Of a DNA stretch of 64,000 bases, positions 1-9,632 are shown one piece after another. The stretch is from positions 1 to 64,000 of the forward strand of contig JACQZQ010000121.1 of the NCBI GenBank assembly GCA_016213785.1, in the 5' to 3' direction. The notes beneath the pieces are model-generated. The model searched no databases and was not told where the DNA came from. It saw only the letters and a program-made list of their open reading frames with translations. Source of the stretch: Acidobacteriota bacterium. GTDB lineage: Bacteria > Acidobacteriota > Blastocatellia > Chloracidobacteriales > JADJPF01. A program made the position numbers and the translations under genes. Every line of letters begins with the position of its first letter. Within the stretch, counting starts at the first letter, position 1.

Positions 1-52
1 ATTGTTGACAAATATACAAATACACGTTAATCAATTCCCATTCCCAGTTCAT
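1..52 (-). CDS. Start of an unidentified gene, cut by the window edge
   Basis: An ATG at 50-52 (minus strand) opens a frame that runs without a stop to the left edge; the 17 visible codons begin MNWEWELINVYLY. An AAGGAG ribosome binding site lies at 60-65, seven bases upstream, which is the main support for a real start. The gene follows meaB in the same orientation with about 90 bases between them. Too little protein is visible to assign a family. Confidence 0.4.
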   Translation of the reverse strand, partial: MNWEWELINVYLYICQQ

Positions 53-139
53 TTTTTCTCTCCTTGTCGATTTCTCGAATCTTTTTCATCCGATTATCTT
101 TCAAGGAAAGCTGGGATTTTTTCAACTCTTAATTCGCAT

Positions 140-1093
140 TTATAAATTTAGTCTAGCACAAATTTCTTCAACAATTGAATAAGGATCACGATGACCTAAA
201 GCAACTTCTTGAGCAAAAATATCTAGTTCATTATCTGAAAGTGCTTTAGATAGAGCTTTAGTAAGAAGCCTATCTTTTAATATTTCTATAATTCTTTGTT
301 GAGAGAGATGCTTACGCCGTTCATTTAATGCACTAGCGCGGTTTTGTTGAAATTCTATATATTGTAAAATTGCTTTTTCAAGTTCAGGAATTCCTACTGA
401 TTCTATTGCGATAGTTTTGATAATTGGGACTTGCCAACCATCGCTACGCTCAGAAATACTTAGTAGAGATTCTAGCTCTTTTTCTGTACGATAAACACCT
501 TCGTGGTCAGCTTTATTGATAACAAAGATATCTGCAATTTCCATAATACCAGCTTTAACAGCTTGTATATCATCGCCCATTCCTGGCATTAATACTACAA
601 TAGAAACATCAGCTGTTTTAACAATATCAATTTCATCTTGACCAACACCTACAGTCTCAACAATAATTTTTTCAAAACCCGCCGCATCTAAAATTGCAAC
701 AGCATCAGTAGTTGCTCTTGCAAGCCCTCCTAAATTACCACGAGTTGCCATACTACGAATAAACACCTTAGGATCTAGTCCTAGAGTTTGCATCCGAATA
801 CGATCGCCTAGGATTGCTCCTCCAGAAAATGGACTAGAAGGGTCAACAGCAATTATTCCAACATAGCTATCAAAAGTTTTGCGATAGTAAATAGCAAGTT
901 TATCAACTAAAGAGCTTTTGCCAGCACCAGGTGAGCCAGTAATACCAATAGTTAAAGCCTTACCAGTGTGGGAAAAAACCGATTGTAGTAAGGGAAGTGC
1001 AGTGTTAGAACGATTTTCTACTATAGAGATAGCCCGCGCAATTGCCCGAGGTTGTTTTTGAAGAATACCAGTAATTAATTGTTCTGAGTTCAA
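140..1093 (-). CDS. meaB: Methylmalonyl-CoA mutase-associated GTPase MeaB (ArgK family)
   Basis: A cytosolic G3E-type P-loop GTPase that loads and protects adenosylcobalamin-dependent methylmalonyl-CoA mutase. The P-loop GSPGAGKS lies at residues 53-60, followed by the family signature DPSSPFSGGAILGDR, the VETVGVGQ switch segment and the NKAD base-recognition motif. The length of 317 residues is usual for MeaB. The mutase itself is not in the window. The upstream neighbour is an acyl-CoA dehydrogenase in the same orientation, which fits a propionate or branched-chain acyl-CoA degradation context, though 120 bases separate them and co-transcription is not proven. Confidence 0.93.
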   Translation of the reverse strand: MNSEQLITGILQKQPRAIARAISIVENRSNTALPLLQSVFSHTGKALTIGITGSPGAGKSSLVDKLAIYYRKTFDSYVGIIAVDPSSPFSGGAILGDRIRMQTLGLDPKVFIRSMATRGNLGGLARATTDAVAILDAAGFEKIIVETVGVGQDEIDIVKTADVSIVVLMPGMGDDIQAVKAGIMEIADIFVINKADHEGVYRTEKELESLLSISERSDGWQVPIIKTIAIESVGIPELEKAILQYIEFQQNRASALNERRKHLSQQRIIEILKDRLLTKALSKALSDNELDIFAQEVALGHRDPYSIVEEICARLNL

Positions 1094-1213
1094 TTGCTAA
1101 AACGCCTTACAAATTATTTTTCCTTAATTGTGCGGGCATTAAACCTTTAACTAAGTTAATTAAACCAGGTTTAATTATATTCTTTTAGAAAACCCTATAA
1201 TTATACTTAATAA

Positions 1214-2359
1214 TTATAAATTTTTAAGTAATTCTCTAGAAATCACCATTCGCTGAATTTCACTAGTTCCTTCGCCAATAGTACAAAGTTTAGAGTCTCG
1301 CCAATATTTTTCTGCTGGATAATCTTTAGTAAATCCATAACCGCCATGAATTTGAACAGATTCTTCAGATACTTTAACTGCAACTTCAGAAGCATAAAGC
1401 TTAGCCATAGCTGATTCTTTAGTTACTGCCCTACCTTCATCTTTATGTGCTGCTGCACGCATTACAAGAAGTCTTGCTGCATCAATTTGAGTTGCCATAT
1501 CAGCTAACTTCCATTGAATTGCTTGATATTCAGAGATAGGACGACCAAAAGCTTTACGCTCTTTTGAATATTTTATTGCTGCCTCATAAGCTCCTTGGGC
1601 AATACCTAAAGCCATTGCAGCAATAGAAATACGTCCACCATCAAGAATTTTTAATGCATCAACAAAACCTTCGCCTTCTTTGCCAAGCATATTAGTAGCA
1701 GGAACTCGACAATCCTCTAAAATTAACGAAGCTGTATCTGATGCACGACACCCTAGTTTATTTTCTTTTTTACCAGGGGTTAAACCAGGAGTTCCTCGCT
1801 CAACAATAAATGCTGATGCTCCATGATTTCCTTTACTACGATCAGTTAATGCCATCACTACATAAGTGTTTGCATAAGTAGCATGAGTAATAAAATTTTT
1901 TGAGCCATTAATTATCCAATGATCACCATCTTTTACGGCTGTAGTCCGCATTCCAGCAGCATCTGAACCTGAGCTAGGTTCAGTCAGTGCCCATGCTCCT
2001 AAATGATCACCTTTAGCAAGAGGGGTAACATATTTTTCTTTATGTTCTTGACTACCAAATTGATAGATATGATTAGTGCATAAAGAGTTATGTGCTGCAA
2101 CTCCTAAAGCTATTGAGCCATCAACACGTGCCAACTCTTCAATAATGGTAGCATAAGAAATATAACCCATTCCTGCACCACCATATTCTTCTGGAAAAAT
2201 AATTCCTGTTAAATTTAACTCTGCTAATTTAGGTAGTAATTCAGTGGGAAAATGTTGTGCTTCATCCCATTCCATAACGTGTGGGGCTATTTCACTTTCA
2301 GCAAATTGGCGAACAGAACGCTTAACTTGAAGTTGCTCTTCGGTCAACTCAAAATCCAT
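1214..2359 (-). CDS. Acyl-CoA dehydrogenase
   Basis: A FAD-dependent acyl-CoA dehydrogenase of 381 residues, the normal length for the soluble short/medium or branched-chain class. It has the N-terminal helical domain, the central beta domain with [11 protein letters not shown] and [10 protein letters not shown], and a C-terminal helical domain ending in GEGTSEIQR. Glu363 in that last motif matches the catalytic base position of short-chain dehydrogenases. A GGAGG ribosome binding site precedes the ATG at 2357-2359. It is probably expressed with meaB and acts in amino-acid or fatty-acid oxidation; the exact acyl substrate cannot be read from sequence. Confidence 0.9.
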   Translation of the reverse strand: MDFELTEEQLQVKRSVRQFAESEIAPHVMEWDEAQHFPTELLPKLAELNLTGIIFPEEYGGAGMGYISYATIIEELARVDGSIALGVAAHNSLCTNHIYQFGSQEHKEKYVTPLAKGDHLGAWALTEPSSGSDAAGMRTTAVKDGDHWIINGSKNFITHATYANTYVVMALTDRSKGNHGASAFIVERGTPGLTPGKKENKLGCRASDTASLILEDCRVPATNMLGKEGEGFVDALKILDGGRISIAAMALGIAQGAYEAAIKYSKERKAFGRPISEYQAIQWKLADMATQIDAARLLVMRAAAHKDEGRAVTKESAMAKLYASEVAVKVSEESVQIHGGYGFTKDYPAEKYWRDSKLCTIGEGTSEIQRMVISRELLKNL

Positions 2360-2565
2360 TTTTTCCTCCAGAAGGTTTTTTATTTTATGGGATTAAAGCG
2401 ATAGTGTAAGCGATTATAACGCGAAATTATGTTTAGAAAAAAGTCAAAGTTCTCTAATGGTTTTTCTAGTTAATGATATTAAAAGAGGGTTTTAATATAG
2501 AAGTTTTTTAGCTAATGGAAAATAAATCAAATAATTTATTTTCCATTAGAAAACTTTGTAGAAAA

Positions 2566-5500
2566 TTAGAAGGCTAATTTAACTGCAAATTGCATATTAC
2601 GAGGCCCTCCGCCTCCAAGAAATGGATTACCAATTCCAACATCAGGAGTAACAGTTAAAGGTAAAAATCCAATACCTCGACCTGTTTGAGGATCGATTCC
2701 ATTAAAGCCTGCATCAGCAGCAAAGCTTGGAACCAAAGGCGATCCAAAGTTTGGATGATTAAAAATATTATAAAACTCTGCACGAAACTCAAGCCTTACT
2801 TTTTCAGTTAAAGGAGTAATTTTTCCAATAGAAAAATCAAAGTTTTTATACTCTGGGCCAAGTAAAGAATTTCGTCCTAAAGTTCCAAAACGTTGTGTCC
2901 CAGCAATACAATCACCAGCGCTTCCAGATCCATTAGGATTTAATCCACAAGGAACACGAAAAGCTGAAAGATTAAGAAATCTATCAGGCCCACTTGTCCC
3001 TGCAAAAGGATCACCTACTAGATCAGGTCTAGGAAAAAACTCCCCTGTTCCATTAAAGTCATCAAAAAAGTTAACAGTAAATGGATTACCGCTACGCAGA
3101 GTAAGTAGCCCACCTATTTGCCAACCGCTAGAGAGCTTCTTAAAGCGTTTAGTAAATGTAGGTAACTCATAAGTAAAATTCAAAATAAAACGATGTCGGC
3201 TATCAAAATTTGAATTGCCTTTTTCTAAATCTGGTCGGTTGCTATCATCGGGTTGACTAGCATTAGGAACATAGTCTTGACCATCGCTAGAATTATCAAT
3301 TGAGTGTGAGTAAGTGTAATTAGCAGATAAAGTTAAACCTCGTAAATTACGAGTCCCAATACTAAGTTGTAGAGAGTTATAGTTAGAAGCAGCGGTAGTT
3401 TCTAATTGATTTACATAAAAAAATGTTCCACCTGAAGGAGCAAAAGGGCCATTATCAAAAGGTCGTGCTAAAGAAACTAGCGGATTAGGTTGATTAATAT
3501 CACGATAGCGGTAAAGTTTACGACCTTGAGAACCAACATAAGCGGCCTCTATTACAACATTCTTAAATAAAGCATGTTGTATAGTAAAGTTATAGTTTTG
3601 TACATAAGGAGTTCGTGAACGAGTATCTACAGCAAAAACATCTGAGTCGGTAAAGCTGTTAAAAACAGGCGCTCCAGGTACTAGTTTATTTGTTACAGAA
3701 AAAGAAAATAGTATTGGAGATTCTCCTATAGGATTATAAGCAGGCCCAGGATTTAATGTATTAAATGGGAGTTGTCCAACAAAAAAATCTTGTGAAAATG
3801 TATCATAGAAAAGCCCCCAACCAGCACGAACAACGGTTCTGCCCTTTCCTTTAACATCCCAGCTAATACCAACACGAGGAGCAAAATTATTTAGATCTCT
3901 TTCATAAAGGCGTTCTAAGCCATTTTTTCCAACTTGTACTAATCCTCTTTGAGAATCAAAATTACTTAAGCGATCACGTTCTTCACCAATAACACCAAAG
4001 TAGTCATAACGCAAACCATAATTAAGCGTAACAGTTGGTTTAAGACGAAAACTATCTTGGAAATAAAAACCTGTAGAGTTTTGAAAAGTCCCTCTTTGAG
4101 AGTCTCCAAAAGCGCTACGGCCTCCGCTAGGGTTGCCTGAGAGAAAGTCACTTAAAGAAGCAAAATCTATACGACCACGATAACCAGCATCAAAAAATGC
4201 ATTAACAAAAGTTCTACGAAACTCAAATCCAATCTTAAAGTCATGTTTATTGGTCTTAAAAGAAAAGTTATCAATAAGCTGATTATTAGTAGCAATACGC
4301 CCACGAGGTAAAGAAAGATTTGAGCCTATTGGCTCAATTGATGAACCTAAAGCTGGATCAGTACGAATACGAATTACTGGTAAGCCAAAATCACGCGAAT
4401 TAGTAACACCTGTGTTAAGCCCTATGGATGCAGGGTTAAAGTCTCTATCTTCAGAAAAGAAGCTTTGCCTAAAGCGGTTAAAACCATAGCGTAACTCATT
4501 AACTTTAGTACTTGAAATTACTTTTACATAAGAGAGCGAAGCAATTTGTACTCTAGTAGGTGTAATAGTATTAAAACCAGGAAGTTTACTTCCTCCAACA
4601 AGTGCTAAAGGAAAACTTTGATCACTATCTCCAAAATAATAACGTCCGCTTATTAAATCCCCTTTTGAAAACGAATGATCGATTTTTATTGTAGTTGTAT
4701 CAATATCATTACTAGCATTTGTAGTTACAGAAACATTTGGCGATGGATCAAAAAGAGGAACTGATATGTTAGGAGTTGGATAAGGATTACGTTGTAGGAT
4801 TTGAGCAATAATCGGATTTTTAGGCCCTCCTAAAATTGCTATTTCTTGTGGATCTGGCACACGAGCTATACTATTAACCCCTACACGCTCTCTTTGGCCT
4901 TCATAATTAAAAAAGAAAAATGTACGGTTTTTAACAATTGGCCCACCTAAAGCAACACCAAATTGGTTATTACGAAAAGCTGTTTGTGGACTAGGTTTAA
5001 TATTAAAAAAATTCCTAGCATCTAGTTTATCATTACGGAAAAATTCTAGTACTGAGCCATGAAATTCATTTGTACCAGATTTAGTAACAATACTAACTAT
5101 TGCTCCTGAATTACGACCATACTCAGGTGGAAAGTTAGAGATAACAGCTAATTCTGCTACTGCTTCTAAAGGTAAGATAGTTGCTGGAGTACCAAAAACT
5201 CCTGCTTCATTTATTGCTGGTAAGTTACGATAACCATCATTCATATCTGTACCATCAAGCAAGTAGTTATTTGCGCGGCCACGATTACCATTAACGCTAA
5301 ATAACCCAAAAGACCCTGGAGAATCTGTTACTCCACTAGGATCGCCTGTAGCGCCTGGTATAAGCACTAGGAATTTAGTAAAGTCTCTACCATTTATGGG
5401 TAAACGCTCAACTCTTTTATTTTCAAAAACTTGGCCTAACTGATTACTACTAGTATCAACTAAAGGAATTTTTGCTTCAACAACAATTGCTTGTTCTACT

Positions 5501-5895
5501 GAACCAAGTTGAAGAATTACATCAACTCGCCTTTCAGAAGCTACTTCAACAATAACTCCTTTAACTATTGCAGATTGAAAACCTTGTTGTTCAATTAAAA
5601 GTTCATAATTACCTGCTGGTAGTTCTGGCGCTGAAAAACTACCATCTTCTCTGCTAACAACAGTTCTTGTAATTGCTGTATCAACATTTTTTATTGTTAT
5701 ATTTGCGCCACCAATTACAGCACCTTCTTGATCAGTTACAGTGCCAAGTACTGTGCCTCGAAAAGTTTGAGCCTCTATTGATAAAGGCGCTAAAAGAAGC
5801 GCTGGTGGAAGCATTAGCCAAGACGCTTTTCTAAAAAAACAATAAAGCGATATTTTTGATAAATTTTTCATTAGACTAGCAGTTTTTTGTTCCAT
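2566..5895 (-). CDS. Oar-type TonB-dependent receptor with carboxypeptidase-regulatory domain
   Basis: A 1109-residue outer-membrane protein. An N-terminal hydrophobic signal (about residues 25-43) is followed by a carboxypeptidase-regulatory-like beta-sandwich (about 45-130; GSVLGTVTDQEGAVIGGA-like start), a plug domain (LPINGRDFTKFL and YLLDGTDMNDG) and a long beta-barrel ending in a C-terminal Phe. This architecture is the hallmark Acidobacteriota TonB receptor, usually linked to uptake of sugars or oligomers, but the substrate is unknown. An AGGA ribosome binding site lies before the ATG at 5893-5895. It stands alone, transcribed away from the caspase gene across a 446-base intergenic region. 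Confidence 0.9.
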   Translation of the reverse strand: MEQKTASLMKNLSKISLYCFFRKASWLMLPPALLLAPLSIEAQTFRGTVLGTVTDQEGAVIGGANITIKNVDTAITRTVVSREDGSFSAPELPAGNYELLIEQQGFQSAIVKGVIVEVASERRVDVILQLGSVEQAIVVEAKIPLVDTSSNQLGQVFENKRVERLPINGRDFTKFLVLIPGATGDPSGVTDSPGSFGLFSVNGNRGRANNYLLDGTDMNDGYRNLPAINEAGVFGTPATILPLEAVAELAVISNFPPEYGRNSGAIVSIVTKSGTNEFHGSVLEFFRNDKLDARNFFNIKPSPQTAFRNNQFGVALGGPIVKNRTFFFFNYEGQRERVGVNSIARVPDPQEIAILGGPKNPIIAQILQRNPYPTPNISVPLFDPSPNVSVTTNASNDIDTTTIKIDHSFSKGDLISGRYYFGDSDQSFPLALVGGSKLPGFNTITPTRVQIASLSYVKVISSTKVNELRYGFNRFRQSFFSEDRDFNPASIGLNTGVTNSRDFGLPVIRIRTDPALGSSIEPIGSNLSLPRGRIATNNQLIDNFSFKTNKHDFKIGFEFRRTFVNAFFDAGYRGRIDFASLSDFLSGNPSGGRSAFGDSQRGTFQNSTGFYFQDSFRLKPTVTLNYGLRYDYFGVIGEERDRLSNFDSQRGLVQVGKNGLERLYERDLNNFAPRVGISWDVKGKGRTVVRAGWGLFYDTFSQDFFVGQLPFNTLNPGPAYNPIGESPILFSFSVTNKLVPGAPVFNSFTDSDVFAVDTRSRTPYVQNYNFTIQHALFKNVVIEAAYVGSQGRKLYRYRDINQPNPLVSLARPFDNGPFAPSGGTFFYVNQLETTAASNYNSLQLSIGTRNLRGLTLSANYTYSHSIDNSSDGQDYVPNASQPDDSNRPDLEKGNSNFDSRHRFILNFTYELPTFTKRFKKLSSGWQIGGLLTLRSGNPFTVNFFDDFNGTGEFFPRPDLVGDPFAGTSGPDRFLNLSAFRVPCGLNPNGSGSAGDCIAGTQRFGTLGRNSLLGPEYKNFDFSIGKITPLTEKVRLEFRAEFYNIFNHPNFGSPLVPSFAADAGFNGIDPQTGRGIGFLPLTVTPDVGIGNPFLGGGGPRNMQFAVKLAF

Positions 5896-6341
5896 ATATT
5901 TTCCTTTGAATGCTTTTGAATGCTAATGAGTTATAAAGATTCTTAACCATTTAATCACAGCATAAGTGGCTAACACAAGCTAGTACAATAGAAAGCCACC
6001 ATTTTTTGCTTAGTATTTTATCGTAGCTGTGTAGGAATGAATTTAAGAAATACTCTTGCTAAAATAAAGTATTTTAAGCAAAAAATATTTTGCAAAATCA
6101 GGTTATAGTTTTATTGCCTTAATAACTCTGGGCTAATAAAATATTAATACTTTTTCTATAATTTAATTATGTATAAAATTTTTCTGCCTTAATGGAACTT
6201 TTTTTTTCAACACACGTCCACAGGCTTAAGAATTTATCAATAGCTTAAAAATGACGACTAAAGCCTTATTAAATAAAGCTTGACACTACTAAAAGTCAAA
6301 CTTTATGGTTAATAACCTAAGTGAGAGGTATTACAATATTT
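5896..6341. other. Intergenic region between divergent genes
   Basis: This 446-base AT-rich stretch carries the promoters of the TonB receptor (minus) and the caspase gene (plus). I see no ORF of note. Two weak inverted repeats are visible: GTGGCT/AGCCAC at 5966-5971 and 5994-5999, and TTTTTTGCTTA/TAAGCAAAAAA at 6002-6012 and 6075-6085. No clear -35/-10 pair could be fixed. Confidence 0.5.
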
Positions 6342-8285
6342 ATGGTAACTACAAATAAAAAGCTCTTATTATCTTTTGCAATTTGCTTATTAATTTCATT
6401 AATCAGTTTATCTTTAGAAACTTTTGCACAAAAATCATCATCTAGTAATAGCAATAAACAAACAACCGAGCGTGGTTTAGGTTTGCCTACAGTAGCCCAA
6501 TGGCCTACTAGTGCTAAGCGCTATGCCTTAGTTATTGGAGTAGAACAATATCAAGATAAACAAATTACACCTCTTACAGCAGCAGCAAATGATGCAAAAC
6601 TCCTAGCCGATGCTTTAGTAAAATATGCTGGATTTCCTGCTGAGCAAGTTGTTTTACTTGCTTCTGATCAACCTACAGAAAGACAGCCTACTAGAGAAAA
6701 TATCTTAAGAAGATTATCAAATTTACGTGCTGCAATTCCTTCAGATGGATTACTTTTAGTTTCATTTGCAGGTCATGGTATAGAAAGAGAAGGACGCGCC
6801 TTTTTACTACCTTCAAATGCCCAAGTTAGCGGAGATATTTCCTTATTAGAAGATACAGCAGTTAGTGTTGATACCATTAAAGAGCGTATTCGCCAAACTG
6901 GGGTTAAGCAGGTAGTAATGGTTTTAGATGCTTGCCGCAATGACCCTACAGCAGGCCGAGCAGACGCGCCAAATAATTTAACTGAAGCTTATACTCGTGG
7001 ATTTAATTTTGATGTCCGTAACAAGGAAGTATCTGCATTTGCTACACTTTATGCAACTAGTGTAGGTTCAAGAGCTTATGAAAACACAGAGAAAAAAAAT
7101 GGTTATTTTACTCTAGCCATAGTTGATGGACTAAAAGGTGGGGCGGCAAACTCAAAAGGTGAAGTAACTTTAGATGCCCTTAAGCAATATGTACAAGATG
7201 AAGTACCTAAACGAGTAAAAATTGACCTTGGTGTAGGTAAAAAACAAGATCCTCAAATTGTTTTGGATGGCTATAAAGCCAATGAGTTAGTAATTTCTAT
7301 TACTGTTAGCGTTAAAACAGCAGAAAACAATTCAATAAACAGCTCTAGTAATTCTAACAGCTCTAGTCCTAGTGGTGCTTTATCTAGCGCTACTACTGTA
7401 GGTGCTGGAGGACTGCCGCTAAGAGCTTATGAATTTAAGACTGTGGACATTAATGCTACTGGCAAAGTCCTTAAAGAAGAAACTAAACAAGCTAAAAGCT
7501 ATTTAGAAAAACTAGGTGATGTTAATTTAGAAATGGTAGAAATTCCTGCTGGAAGTTTTCTTATGGGGTCCGAACAAACAGAAAAAGGCTATGGTTATAC
7601 TTATGATAGTGAAGAACTACCTCAACATAAAGTCTCTGTTAAAGGCTTTTATTTAGGAAAATTTGAAGTAACACAGGCTCAATGGAGATTTATAGCTAAT
7701 TTACCTAAGATAAATATAGATCTTAAGCCTAAAGTTTCTTGGTTTCGAGATGACAGTAACCCTGTTGAGCAAATAACCTGGGAAGAGGCTGTAGAATTTT
7801 GCGCTAGACTTTCAAAACACACTGGTAAAGAGTATCGATTACCAACAGAAGCAGAATGGGAATATGCTGCTCGCGCTGGTACAGATTCAGCCTTTGGTTT
7901 TGGTGATGAGATAACTCTTAAGCAGGTTAACTATAAAGGGTATTTTAATTATCGTTATCAAGGCCCATCACCTGAAGGCTTTTTAAATGCCACTTTTATT
8001 GTAGGGTCTTCAAATGTTGCTAACTCTTTTGGCCTCTATGATATGCACGGAAATGTTTGGGAATACTGTCAAGATGTTTGGCATGAAAATTATGAAGGTG
8101 CGCCAACAGATGGTAGCGCTTGGCTAACAGGAGCCGATGAAAAGAAACGTACGGCTCGCGGAGGTGGCTGGCTTAATGCAGGGTTTGCTTGTCGTTCTGC
8201 ATTCCGAACTCATGTTGATTTAACCACCTGGAAACATAACGCCTATGGTTTTAGAGTTGCTATGACCGTTCCCAAAAATAATTAA
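6342..8285 (+). CDS. Secreted caspase-like (C14) protease fused to a formylglycine-generating-enzyme-like domain
   Basis: I place the start at ATG 6342 because it gives a clean signal peptide (KKLLLSFAICLLISLISL, ending near FAQ); an in-frame GTG at 6321 is the alternative. Residues about 55-320 form a caspase/metacaspase domain (YALVIGVEQYQD) with His145 in SFAGHGIE and Cys198 in VLDACRNDP as the likely catalytic dyad. A Ser/Asn-rich linker leads to a C-terminal FGE/sulfatase-modifying-type domain (about 400-647) with MVEIPAGSFLMGS, RLPTEAEWEYAARAG and GNVWEYCQD. In such fusions the FGE-like fold often serves as a binding module rather than as an oxidase. An exported location is inferred from the signal. 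Confidence 0.85.
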   Translation: MVTTNKKLLLSFAICLLISLISLSLETFAQKSSSSNSNKQTTERGLGLPTVAQWPTSAKRYALVIGVEQYQDKQITPLTAAANDAKLLADALVKYAGFPAEQVVLLASDQPTERQPTRENILRRLSNLRAAIPSDGLLLVSFAGHGIEREGRAFLLPSNAQVSGDISLLEDTAVSVDTIKERIRQTGVKQVVMVLDACRNDPTAGRADAPNNLTEAYTRGFNFDVRNKEVSAFATLYATSVGSRAYENTEKKNGYFTLAIVDGLKGGAANSKGEVTLDALKQYVQDEVPKRVKIDLGVGKKQDPQIVLDGYKANELVISITVSVKTAENNSINSSSNSNSSSPSGALSSATTVGAGGLPLRAYEFKTVDINATGKVLKEETKQAKSYLEKLGDVNLEMVEIPAGSFLMGSEQTEKGYGYTYDSEELPQHKVSVKGFYLGKFEVTQAQWRFIANLPKINIDLKPKVSWFRDDSNPVEQITWEEAVEFCARLSKHTGKEYRLPTEAEWEYAARAGTDSAFGFGDEITLKQVNYKGYFNYRYQGPSPEGFLNATFIVGSSNVANSFGLYDMHGNVWEYCQDVWHENYEGAPTDGSAWLTGADEKKRTARGGGWLNAGFACRSAFRTHVDLTTWKHNAYGFRVAMTVPKNN

Positions 8286-8300
8286 TTTTTCCCTATTTAA

Positions 8301-8325
8301 GAAAATTTTTTTGTAAAAAATTTTC
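8301..8325 (+). terminator. AT-only hairpin after the caspase gene
   Basis: An 11-bp perfect stem (8301-8311 with 8315-8325) of almost pure A:T pairs lies 16 bases after the stop codon. It is weak as an intrinsic terminator because it lacks a GC core. A stronger hairpin follows at 8371-8403. Confidence 0.3.
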
Positions 8326-8370
8326 GGCAAAAATCTTTTCTTTCTGTCACACTTTATTAAACTCAATCGT

Positions 8371-8403
8371 CTCCTTTAGTGAAAAGAGCTTTTACTAAAG
8401 GAG
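8371..8403 (+). promoter_or_regulatory. Hairpin covering the ribosome binding site of the NDH-2-like/ECF41 operon
   Basis: A perfect 10-bp stem, CTCCTTTAGT (8371-8380) with ACTAAAGGAG (8394-8403), continues after one bulged G into four more A:T pairs around a GAGC loop. The 3' arm contains the AGGAG ribosome binding site of the ATG at 8415, and five T residues follow almost directly (8406-8410). It can therefore act as a Shine-Dalgarno lock, as an intrinsic terminator for the upstream gene, or as an attenuator between them. Confidence 0.6.
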
Positions 8404-8414
8404 ACTTTTTATTT

Positions 8415-9620
8415 ATGACAAATGAGCCAAAACAAATTGTAATTTTAGGTGGTGGTTATGCTGGGGTTATGGCAGCAGTACGCCTAGCACATCAAAGTCA
8501 AAAACTAAATATTAAAATTGTTCTTGTTGATGCTAGTGATGGAATGGTTGAAAGAATCCGACTACATCAATTAGCCGCAGGACAAAAAATTAATAAAATC
8601 CCTTATCAAGAGCTACTTAAAAACACTCAAGTTCAGTTTTTACAAGGCTTTGTTACAGCAATTAAACCTAATGAAAGAAAAATTATTATTAAAAAAAATC
8701 AAAATTTTATAGGACTTGATTATAGCCGCTTAGTCTATGCCTTAGGTAGTTCTGTTGATTTAGATTCTGTTTTAGGAGTACGAGAAAATACTTATAGTCT
8801 AGGGTCTTATGATGCAACTTTGTTATTAAAAGAACAGCTAGCTAAAAATCCCAAAAGTCATTTGTTAATATGTGGTGGAGGATTAACGGGAATTGAGTCA
8901 GCAACAGAAATGGCGGAAACTTATCCAAATCTTAAAATTACTCTTGTAACTAGTAGTAATTTTGCTAGCGATCTATCACAAAAAGCACAAGAATATTTAC
9001 AAAAAGTTTTTAAGAAACGTAATATTTTAATCAAAGATAACTCTAAAGTAGTTCAAGTAAATGCTCAAAGCGTTTTACTTAAAGATGGAAGTGAAATAGG
9101 TTTTGATTTTTGCCTTTGGGCAGGCGCACTCACACCACCTAAACTTGCACGCCAAGCAGGTCTAGAAGTTAACGAAATTGGGCAAATAATTGTAGATAAA
9201 ACTCTAAGGTCTATATCACATAAAGAAATTTATGGGGTTGGTGATTCTGCTATACTTGAGCCAAGCGCAGAGATCTACTTACGAATGTCTTGTGCTTCAG
9301 CAATGCCTATGGGCGCACATGCAGCAGATAATATTTTAGCTGAGGTAGAAAACACTAAGATAAAGAATTTTCGTTTTGGTTTTAATGGTAGGTGTATCAG
9401 CCTTGGCCGTAGTGATGCTTTAATCCAAATGGCTGAACACGATGACACCCCCAAAAACAGTATTATTACAGGGCGTTTAGGAGTGTTTGTTAAAGAATTT
9501 ATTTGCCGCTATACTATTTGGTCATTAAATTTAGAGCGTTCAGGCTGGTTTGTTTATCGCTGGCCCAGACCTTATAAACAAAAGTTAATTTCTGGAGTAA
9601 ACCAACATAGTACAGTTTAA
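8415..9620 (+). CDS. NDH-2-like FAD/NAD(P)H-dependent oxidoreductase
   Basis: A two-dinucleotide-binding-domain flavoprotein of the NADH dehydrogenase II / pyridine nucleotide-disulfide family. The FAD fold opens with IVILGGGYAGVMAA near the N-terminus, the NAD fold is marked by LLICGGGLTGIESATEMAE, and IYGVGDSA gives the second FAD contact. I chose ATG 8415, about 401 residues, because AGGAG sits 11 bases upstream; a GTG at 8379 would add 12 residues encoded by the hairpin. No C-terminal membrane helix is obvious. It is followed after 12 bases by an ECF41 sigma factor, a known pairing in which the sigma factor usually regulates the oxidoreductase gene. Confidence 0.85.
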   Translation: MTNEPKQIVILGGGYAGVMAAVRLAHQSQKLNIKIVLVDASDGMVERIRLHQLAAGQKINKIPYQELLKNTQVQFLQGFVTAIKPNERKIIIKKNQNFIGLDYSRLVYALGSSVDLDSVLGVRENTYSLGSYDATLLLKEQLAKNPKSHLLICGGGLTGIESATEMAETYPNLKITLVTSSNFASDLSQKAQEYLQKVFKKRNILIKDNSKVVQVNAQSVLLKDGSEIGFDFCLWAGALTPPKLARQAGLEVNEIGQIIVDKTLRSISHKEIYGVGDSAILEPSAEIYLRMSCASAMPMGAHAADNILAEVENTKIKNFRFGFNGRCISLGRSDALIQMAEHDDTPKNSIITGRLGVFVKEFICRYTIWSLNLERSGWFVYRWPRPYKQKLISGVNQHSTV

Positions 9621-9632
9621 GGAACTTTCTTA

